Shown: positions 55,957 through 64,000 of the stretch, one piece after another
How positions within the stretch are numbered: position 1 is the first letter of the stretch
Layout: every line of letters begins with the position of its first letter
Assembly (NCBI GenBank): GCA_002633005.1
Contig: NMRA01000371.1
Span: 62,001-126,000, forward strand
Reading direction: 5' to 3'
Origin: Phoronis australis
Taxonomy: Eukaryota; Phoronida; Phoronidae
DNA: 64,000 nt
Made by a program: the position numbers and the translations under genes
Notes under the pieces: generated by a model
The model's database searches: none
Told to the model about the DNA's origin: nothing
Seen by the model: only the letters and a program-made list of their open reading frames with translations

Positions 55957-57379
55957 CTACAGTTATGTTCTTTACTGCTGGAGCATCAAGACGCAGACCA
56001 AAATTAACATTAAATTCAGAATAAAAACACTACATGGGAGAGAAAATTTGTTCATTTAAAATCTTCAAAAAGCTGCGTCACCTGGGCGACCGGCCAATGA
56101 ACTCGCTCAGCACCGTTTTTAGTCGCATTGGTAACTAGGCAAGCGGCTTTTTAATTAAGCGCACATTGCCCAGCTGAATGCCCACCTCCTAAGTAGTAAA
56201 ATTTTTTATTAAGCAGCCACTGCTTGGCTTAGGCCCCACCTCCTTCATTGAATTTATTTTTGTTTAAGCACCAATGCAGGGGTTAGTACTCACCGGTGCT
56301 TTGTTTCATCGATTATTATCATAGTTAGGTGCCTTCGAATAAGGATACTGTATCTGTTTTTGAGATGCGCTATACAATTAGTGACTTTCAACAAGGTCAG
56401 TATGTTGGTTTTCAGACTCCAAACAAGAAATGCGGAGTGTTGAAATGTGCCCAAGACTGCACCGCAAATGGTGTTGCTTCTAGGGGTGTTTATAAAAAAA
56501 GCCGTTAGATGACACAGAATATCTTGAACCCATCCAAAAATGGGAAGATGCCGTCTCTCCAAACTATTTGCCAAAGCTCATGAAAATCTATTAAAGAACT
56601 CCAAAGACACAATTGCAAATGTAAAAAACTGCTACTAGGAACCACTGACAGCGTTAGTCGAATCCATCCATTCAATGTCAACAGGAAAACAATTATTGCA
56701 AAATTTCAAAAACATCTTGTAAGGGGTTTAGGTGATACAGCCATGAGGAGAAAAAATGTGACTAGGGGGCACCACAGTAGTTGACCCCTTTGAAAATCAA
56801 CGTCAGTCATGCTCTTGTCAGTAGAAACATGTCTGCCAATTTTCATAATGATCCTGTGCGCAATTTGGCAGAAACAGAAGCAGACAAAAAAACAGACCAA
56901 AAATAGTTAAAATGAACACTGGTTGATGCAGAATAAGTCAAATCTAACATAAAAAGGAAAGGTGCTGTTGTCTTCATAATTGAAACATGTTTAGCAAAGT
57001 TCATTAAAATAAATCAAAGAACTCTTGTAGAGAGGCAAATGTAACAAACAAGAGCGCTCGGAGGAGTGACACTTGGCAAAATTACATGAAAAAAGGACGA
57101 TGGGGAGGACAACGATGACGATAATGACGACTAGCGAGAAATGAAAAATATCTTATGAAAGCCCGTTTAAAACTCTATCAATCTGTACAGATTTCTGATC
57201 AGTTAATATACATGGCAAGAAAATCCCGGCACACACAACTATTTGCAAAAAACGCCAAATTTGACAATTTTCTCCCCGAAATAACCACTTCCCTGCAAGT
57301 GCTAGAAAAAGTATGACTACAGATTCAGAATGCTCGTCCTCGCTAGATTCTAACTTTGTGGTCATAGTAAGCCTCTTAC
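55957..57379. other. Repeat-rich region without a supported gene
   Basis: A minus open frame at 56290-56574 has no recognised domain. One copy of the gatacagccat...actagggggcacca repeat (also at 58655-58960) lies at about 56725-56800, and one copy of the tagcgaraaatgaaaaa...gaaagcccgttyaaa repeat at about 57131-57175. Confidence 0.45.
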
Positions 57380-57419
57380 CAGCTACTTTTTTGGCAAATT
57401 TGATCTGTCTGACAGCCAC
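57380..57419 (-). CDS. Weak exon candidate (VAVRQIKFAKKVA)
   Basis: 40 bp between cgatttcag and gtaaga, both good sites, encoding VAVRQIKFAKKVA. The surrounding frame stays open and protein-like on both sides (KRLTMTTKLESSEDEHSES follows), so the exon may be longer or the donor false. Confidence 0.25.
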
Positions 57420-59109
57420 CTGAAATCGCACCCGCTTTCTCGGACAGCAGATGACAGGGGTTGATAGCAAATGACAGCCACCAGTTTGCATCAAAAGTAG
57501 GTAAAACTTGACTTTTCTCATTCAAAAACAAAAGTAAATAAGTTTCTTGGCAATTGCTGTCAACAATTTCCTCAAACCACCCGCCAAACCTGACACACGC
57601 CCTCAACATAAATTCTAGGGACTAGAAAATGCTCCGCGGCCGCGGCTTGACTGTTCAGTGCTACCTAAAGTATTGAGCGACAATAGGCAAAATTAACGAC
57701 GATGATTGTGATGATGAAGGTGGCGAAGATGAACAACATCATAACATTCATACGACGAACTTAGATGTCATAAATTAGTAAGAAATAAGCTACAGTCTTG
57801 TTCAAATAAACTAAACCAACATCAATGCAGTAAGAGCGCTCAACAAAGGAACAGCGCTATCAGAAAATCTCAAATAATTTAAAAAGTAGACGTCCTAGCG
57901 AAAAATAAAAAACTTCTGAAAGCCCGTTCCAAATTGATAGTTTCGCAACATTTCCATAAATTTTTCGAAAAAAATGAACTTGCGTTCTGTTGAAATTTGA
58001 AGTCAAATAACTTGAAAACGGTAAGTTTAAGAAAACCGTTATCGCAGAACGTTTGAAAGAGCATACTTCAAGGAATCCACATGCAAAAATTCACGTCATT
58101 TGCTCTTCCCCTTAAAAAGGCGACAGCAGAATGATTGAAAATGGGTGAAAAGGCGCCAGAGCCGCCATCTTGAAAGTGACTTCCGGTTAAACAAAATTTT
58201 ATGAAAGGTGATCAATAGCAACAAACCCGTCATCAGTTTGAAAGTGATTGATTCGCCAATGCGCCCTCTACAGGAGAAAACGTTTTTGGCCAGATATCGA
58301 GGTGCGCATGCGCCATTGTCAATATTCCCGCCATCTTTAAACGGAAGTCAACATTTTTCAGTAGAGTTGTAGCACATGTGTTCTACAATAATCGTACCAA
58401 GTTTCAGCTTTGTACATCAAAAAATGCCACCTCTATGAGCATTTGTATGTGAAATCGGAAACAAAATGGCAGCCACGTCCCCCATTTTGAATCCGATCAT
58501 GACCAAAAACAACAGGCTTCCAGGACTTTCCGATCTACACGTCGTGTGCAAATTTTGTGAGAATCGGGCGAAAATTGCGACCTGTAGAGTGCGAACAAAC
58601 AAAAAAAACTTGATGTCATACCAACATACTTGGCGGAATTCCCAGAATTCTACCAAGTAATAAAATTGCCACTAGGGAGCACAGCGATCTGAATTTTGCT
58701 GTCATCTGTTGCCAGCTCCATAGGAACACATCTGCTAAATTTCACAAAGATCTTGCAAAGCGTACAGGAGATACAGCCATAGACAAAAAAAATTGTAACT
58801 AGGAGGGCACAGCAGCAGTCGGATCCATTAAGATATTGCCATTGTCCATTGTCAACTTCAAATAAATAAACTTGCCAAATTTAATAAAGATCCTGCAAAG
58901 GGTTTGGGAGATACAGCCATAGACACAAAAACTGCCACTAGAAAGCACCACACTAGCCCGAGAAAGTCCAAAAATCATCATCAGCCATCCTCTTCACAGT
59001 AGAAACATAAATGCCAATTTTAGTGATAATATTCAGTACTGGCATTGAACATCATCTAATTGACACTAATTCTCAAATATTGGTACTGAACCTTGATTCA
59101 CAGTGAACG
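57420..59109. other. Interspersed repeats, no supported gene
   Basis: Contains a second copy of the repeat described at 57131 (about 57890-57940), two gccatcttgaaagtgacttc-like motifs (about 58163 and 58332) and three diverged repeats around gatacagccatagacaaaaa with actaggagggcacagca (58655-58960, spacing about 130 bp). Confidence 0.45.
58650..58965. repeat. Degenerate repeat with about 130-bp spacing
   Basis: Copies of rttgccactagggagcacag occur at about 58667, 58793 and 58930. The last two are preceded by gagatacagccatagacaaa. A dispersed copy sits at about 56730-56780. Origin unknown. Confidence 0.6.
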
Positions 59110-59572
59110 ACATTGTTCTTACAGCATAGTGGAATGTAACACACTTTCACCGGTGCCCCCTATGGCCCATCAACACTAAACCTTAATTTTTCACAATTAT
59201 TCATAGAGAACAACACCACACTTATAGTACAGAGGAATCCTAACATTTTCATTGGTGCCTCCTTTAATCCATACAGCACTTGCTCATTGTTGTTCACACT
59301 CCCTGTCAAACAGTGCTGTACTTACAGTGTAGTGGAATGTAACATGTTCCCCAGCATCCCCTAACAGTGCTGTACTTACAGTGCAGTGGAATGTAACATG
59401 TTCCCCAGCATCCCCTAACAGTGCTGTACTTACAGTGCAGAGGAATTTAACATGTTCCCTAGCACTCCCTTTAGTGTTACTAACACTTGATTATTGTTGT
59501 TCAAACCCATTCACACCCAACAATGTTTTACTTACAGTGTAGTGGAATGTAACATGTTCCCCAGCACCCCTA
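59110..59572 (-). repeat. 54-bp minisatellite derived from an exon/donor boundary
   Basis: Three head-to-tail units start at 59309, 59363 and 59417 (period exactly 54). Diverged units lie at about 59112 and 59211, and the apparent source at 59519-59572 is the 3' end of the exon candidate 59536-59660. On the minus strand each unit reads ag|GGGATGCTGGGGAACATG...CACT|gtaagt, so the array repeats a splice-donor consensus. The unit is open as an 18-residue repeat (DAGEHVTFHCTVSTALLG). Confidence 0.85.
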
Positions 59573-59660
59573 GTGTCCACCTGAGTATGTCTATTCAGCT
59601 GTGCCACCTGGTGCTTGATTCCCTCCATAATCTGCGAGTCTACATAATCCGTAGTTTTTA
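59536..59660 (-). CDS. Exon candidate: TTDYVDSQIMEGIKHQVAQL...
   Basis: 125 bp between tgtgttttccag and gtaagt, encoding KTTDYVDSQIMEGIKHQVAQ, LNRHTQVDTRGAGEHVTFHY and T, ending in phase 0. The first part is a good helix/coiled-coil candidate. An internal CAG|gtggac donor at 59581 would give an 80-bp form. It may belong to the same minus-strand gene as the exons at 52207-53297, but the link is unproven. No upstream partner was found. Confidence 0.45.
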
Positions 59661-59710
59661 CTGGAAAACACAAAGCTGTTAAAAGTAGGCCACAAAATCA
59701 AAACATGAAT

Positions 59711-59729
59711 ACACACACACACACACACA
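59711..59729. repeat. (AC)n microsatellite
   Basis: A pure dinucleotide run of 19 bases, just upstream (minus strand) of the exon candidate. Confidence 0.95.
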
Positions 59730-62590
59730 AGCAAAGTCAGCTTCGGAAATGCTATTGATCTGTACACACAAACAAGATACTTGACTTGTACTGCATGGCA
59801 CTTTCAAGATATACTAAAAACTTTCCGTAATTCAGGAAAATCATTTTAATTTGGAATAGTTAAACCTGACAGAAACTGAAAAGATGAAATGTGAAAGAAA
59901 TTTTCCCAGTGAACTCATTTTCACATTTTTAACAATTAATGATCATCAAATGGTCTTGTTAGTTTCAAAGTTACAAACCCAATTTTTCAGAAACCAACAA
60001 AGTCCAACATTGAATTATTACATTACCACAATTGATGGGGACAAATCATTACTCTCAGATTTATATGCTTAGAGGAAAACCACATAGTGTGCTATGTGAC
60101 TTCCTTTGTTTCATCGTCACCCTCTATTAGTCTCTAGTATCAACACTTTGAGGATATTCTTGGTGATATCATCCTGTCAGTTAATAGGAATGTACACATA
60201 TTCATAACTGAGGAAGAAACATGGTGAAAATATGCTTGGGTGGCTAAAAATTTATATCTACTGAGAACTGATACACAACTGGTCTCAAATTATCTCTTAC
60301 TCAAAGATAGAAGGGACTTCTGAACTTGGGAGATGCTACTGGTTCGTAATGACAGAGTGAAGGCTTATTAAGTTGCCTTGCCATTATTTTATGCGTTGAA
60401 ATCAATATGGCTGCCCAAATAGACTGGTTCTGATACCAAACATTAGATGGACTTCCAGTCGCAATTCTTTCATCACACAAAATGAAATGACTTACTGAGC
60501 ACATAGTAGGCTGTCACCAGCAAGAATAAACTTTGTTTAAGTATGAATTAGGCAAGCTAGTCTAAATGAAGGAATTTACAGTTCACGGCCAAATGTGATA
60601 CAATACTGGTTGTACCCATAGATATAGACAGAGATTGGCTATCGTGTGACTTTGTATACGTATAGCAGGGTGGCGATGTTGTTGTGTGGAACCGAACGTC
60701 ATGGACCATACTAGTCGGTAGTCATTAGGTTTTGTACACTTTCTGGTGATTTCACTTTGAGATATTTTGAATGAAGAAGAAAATCCTCTCAAGTCCTTAA
60801 TTTAAGTACCCTGCTACTAATGCTCAGCGTATTTTTGTTTTATTTGTTTCTATTATATTGTCAGTATTTTGCATTAAATATATAACGGTCCCTTATCTGC
60901 CTACGGCCACGCTGGTTTGTTTACAGTCAGCTTGCATATTAACTACTGCTGCAGTTCGTTTTTCATGAAACTTTAAGTCTAAAAACACGTAAGCAATTAT
61001 CCTAATGGTATCAAACAGTTGATAAATGTTTTTAACCTATTGATTCACTCATGCAAAATTCAATGAGAAATAATCATTTGAAAGGCGCCAGAAGACTTGT
61101 ATCAAATAATGAACTGAGGTGTTGATCAACAAAACAATACGTTGACTGTGGTTGATGAACATGATTACATATTTAAGTCATCGGAATGACACTTTGACAA
61201 GACCACAGTTCTTAAGCATTTCAGTGACTTTTCAATAAAAATAAAAGCACTATAATACCCCGTTTACACTGAAGACTTGAAAGCAAATTAAAATCTGCTT
61301 CACATTCAAATCGATTTAGGAAGCGTATGTCAACGCTAATGTTTTAGCTGAAATTGATTCAACTAGAACCCACTCGAGGAGGTGGCTTCGAATCAACTTA
61401 ACCTAAACACGAATCAACTGAACATAAACCTGACTCTTATCTTGTAAAATATGTGAACGCACAATCGACCAGGTTTGACTCGGACTGGGGAAGTTACATA
61501 TTGTCGCGAAATCTTAGCCCTACTTTCTATCACTTCCATATCCCCAAGGGATGAACTGAAGAACAAAAAATAAAAACTAGGAAATAAATACTGAAAATAC
61601 AACTCAAATACCCGTCATTGATAAAATAAAGCTCTTGATAGAAGGTGAGAAGTGCGGAAGCAGTTGAGCATTTAAACTGATTCCATCTTTGTAGTGTAAA
61701 TGGGAAGAGGAATTGACTTCAGGCTATGCAGGCCTTTGTCAACAGTCTATAGACTTAAACTCAAGAAAAAGACGTTTTCTGAAAGCAGCACACCTGTAGA
61801 ACTTGGTTTTTGACTTTTAAGTAAAAAACTGCTGTGGAATGAGTCATGTGACCATGTTAATTATTTGTAAAATTAAGTAAAAACAGGAAGGTATTATCAT
61901 AGCAAAACAATAGTGTCTATACTATTATTCAAATTTCGTTTGACATAAATCTTGAAGACGAAATCTCAATTAATAACGCTGCAACAGTTTTCTAAAATAT
62001 TTTGTTTTTGTTTAATGCAACTTTTACGTTTTTTTCGTAAAAAGCATAAAGGTCCATTTTTGATAGCTCTTCGTGCATGTATTTTGAATTTAAATTGCCT
62101 CATTGGGCAACTCGGAACCAGCAACTTTAAATACACTGGGAGAAAATGAAGTCTTTGAACTTTTAAACTCTCATATCTTGCAGGAGACTGAGAAAAAAAG
62201 ACGTGCTGCATGCAGTACTTTAATCCCTTTTGTTTTATGACAGTTTAACACTTCATCTTATCAAATGACAAGCAAAGATTCATGTCCTAATCCCACAGAT
62301 ATCTAATTACTAATAGGCTACCAATCACCCCATTCTCTGAATTTATAATAATCTATGTTGTATGACAATAGGATAAGCAGAAGGTGTACTGGTAATGTTA
62401 TTACACTGCTTTCTACACAGCAGCAATCTTTGTAATACTTGACTTGGTTGTAGTGAAAGTGACTGGTGAATAAACAGGAACATGGAGCGAACCTACCAAA
62501 TCAATATACTCTAACCGTCACAATGTTACAAAAAGATCAAATAACATGACTTCACCTTGATTAACACAACGATTAACATTTTGACATTCC
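59730..62590. other. Gene-free region
   Basis: AT-rich. Open frames at 59884-60072 (plus), 60301-60504, 60583-60792 and 61414-61602 (minus), and 61952-62211 (both strands) have no motif or splice support. Confidence 0.45.
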
Positions 62591-62593
62591 AAA

Positions 62594-62685
62594 TACCGTA
62601 TTCGCCCTAATAAGCGCCACGGGCGCTTAGAAAAATTCGTTTCGGGGCGGTGCTTATTGTAGCCCAAGGCGGTTGAAACCTGGTC
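62594..62685. mobile_element. Possible transposon terminus with gcgctta palindromes
   Basis: ccgtattcgccctaataagc is followed by cgggcgcttag and gtgcttattgtagccc, i.e. inverted and direct aagcgcc/ggcgctt words in a GC-rich island within AT-rich DNA. It resembles the end of an interspersed repeat. No second terminus was found in the window. Confidence 0.3.
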
Positions 62686-63500
62686 TCTGAAACAGGTGAA
62701 ATCTTAAGATTTATCAAATGTATGCTCTGTGACGTATCTGTAAGCTATGACAGACTTTCTACAACATTGTGTAGTCACTACTTACACTTTGGTGGCGCTA
62801 CAAAAAATGATTGTTGTGCATTGTTGTTTAGGACCAACACCTCGTTCTCAAGCGTAGTGGTGAATTTGTGCAAGTGAATTGCTATCAAACTCTGTCGTTA
62901 GATTGTGTTCATTTTACAGAAAATTGTTAAAAACCCAGGGCAAAAACTTGCGGACTGATGCGTCACTGCCTTGCAATCGTCTATATGGCAACTTGAATGC
63001 TTAAATAAAAATAGTTTCAACTCAACACACTACCTGAAATCCTCCTTAACTTTTCCAAACAGCGTCCCTAAGATTTTTTAAGTTCCTGTGGACTCGGGAT
63101 TAGAAGCAGGTTAAGTCCAAATCTGCGCTAGATCGTGCCATCTATGATCGTACCCCGCAACACGAGAAAATCTCCAGACGAACACACATGTTGTCACATA
63201 ACATTTGTTTTGAAGTTCATCTGCGTGTGTGAGTAAACAAGCGCGTGCATGTCACCAGAGTTCATTTGCCAGAGTAAACGCAATGTAACGAGCTAGATGT
63301 GCATTGTATCTAAAGAAATTAGCACAAGCAGTAAAGCAGAACGTGTTTTATTTAGCACTTGTCGGTCTCATCTGCTAAAAACCGCTTGACAATTGTCTCG
63401 GTAAGGCTGATATTAAATTCACTGAGTCACCGGGTGACTGGATTTGTACGTGATAGTCTGACAGTTATTTTCCATAAGTTTTGGGTGAAAGGGTGCGTAA
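62686..63500. other. Gene-free region
   Basis: Nothing recognised apart from short open frames. Confidence 0.4.
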
Positions 63501-63534
63501 GCATTCACTGTGAGCAGGGCTCGACGCAATTAAA

Positions 63535-63625
63535 ATCGCCAGGTCGCATTTTGCGACCTAGCCAGAATCCCAGGTTGCATTTCCAAAATCCAGCTCGCAT
63601 TCATAAATGCCAGGTCGCAAAATTT
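63535..63625. repeat. Imperfect short tandem repeat (gccaggtcgca words)
   Basis: cgccaggtcgcattttgcga, cccaggttgcatttccaaaa, ccagctcgcattcataaatg and gccaggtcgcaaaatt follow each other at 26-29 bp spacing. The block also forms a small inverted repeat (ggtcgcattttgcgacc). It lies inside a 161-codon open frame that I do not accept as a gene. Confidence 0.6.
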
Positions 63626-64000
63626 TCCCCGCCATTTTTACGCGCCAAAATTGATTTTAGATCATCGAGAAAATATTTAGACTATGCTCTTTCCTGCCGC
63701 GTTAAATACTCACAAATTTCAGATCCCAAAACTGACTTCGTTCATGCAGATGCAGCGTTACTGTTCTTCACGACCGCCATTGAAAGTCTCTGGAGCGCGA
63801 GTCAAGTTCCCGACGTGAAAGTTGAATTAGTGCTCTCTAACTGACACGTGCATTCGGGTAGCTAAGTTTGTGATTTGAAAAGGGAGAAAATGCCCGTTGA
63901 AAAAGTATCCGGGATTTTGCTAGGTCTGACCTGCTACTGGCTGTCATCAAAGTCGTTAAAGATTCAAACTAACTCCGAGGGCAAATTCCCTCCGCTTTTT
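63626..64000. other. Window end, no supported gene
   Basis: GC content rises slightly. The plus open frame ending at 63844 crosses the repeat and has no recognised domain. Confidence 0.4.

Noticed and set aside
56290-56574. 94-codon minus open frame as a gene
   Set aside because: No recognisable domain and repeat-rich surroundings.
63359-63844. 161-codon plus open frame
   Set aside because: It crosses a short tandem repeat, shows no domain, and has no supporting splice or start context.

Overview
The window is AT-rich eukaryotic nuclear DNA. It has no bacterial-style gene packing, coding exons are 40-400 bp with GT-AG introns of 0.1-4.5 kb, and it carries LTR and non-LTR retrotransposon sequence, MITE-like foldbacks and minisatellites. 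Intron size, a BEL/Pao element and an invertebrate-type Gfo/Idh oxidoreductase gene suggest a marine invertebrate. A deuterostome such as a hemichordate, echinoderm or lancelet would fit, but the sequence does not settle this. Two single N bases (18589 and 49564) show that this is an assembled draft.

Layout. (1) 1-6805, minus strand: the 5' part of a Gfo/Idh/MocA-family dehydrogenase gene, with three coding exons whose splice phases interlock; the rest of the gene lies beyond base 1. Its first coding intron is about 4.5 kb and contains a small MITE-like element. (2) 8011-13896, minus strand: a complete BEL/Pao LTR retrotransposon with 237-bp LTRs about 98% identical, a 5-bp target duplication ATATC and one uninterrupted gag-pol frame. 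It lies upstream of the oxidoreductase gene in the same orientation. (3) About 14075-14960, minus strand: a frameshifted non-LTR retrotransposon remnant. (4) 14961-19600: no assignable gene apart from one weak first-exon candidate at 18114. (5) 19723-43366, plus strand: one large gene, 18 recognised coding exons and at least one unresolved exon, encoding an acidic, coiled-coil and RG-rich protein of roughly 900-950 residues that I do not recognise. Its introns hold a 1.1-kb element built from GTGAGAAT motifs, a 110-bp-arm foldback, a 67-bp tandem duplication across a 3' splice site, and small duplications. (6) 43367-47990: 3' flank with MITE-like copies. (7) 47994-51304: a 1.57-kb segment present twice, joined at an N and ending in 42-bp minisatellite arrays; probably two haplotypes placed in tandem. 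(8) 52207-about 59660, minus strand: the 3' end of an unrecognised gene (two well-supported exons and three weaker ones) in repeat-rich DNA. A 54-bp minisatellite here appears to have grown out of an exon/splice-donor boundary. (9) 59661-64000: no assignable gene, with repeat fragments.

The genes do not form an obvious functional unit. The interest lies in how repeats interact with splice sites, and in a young, apparently intact BEL element next to a host gene. I found no operon-like, CRISPR or defence system, and I cannot claim a new biological system.
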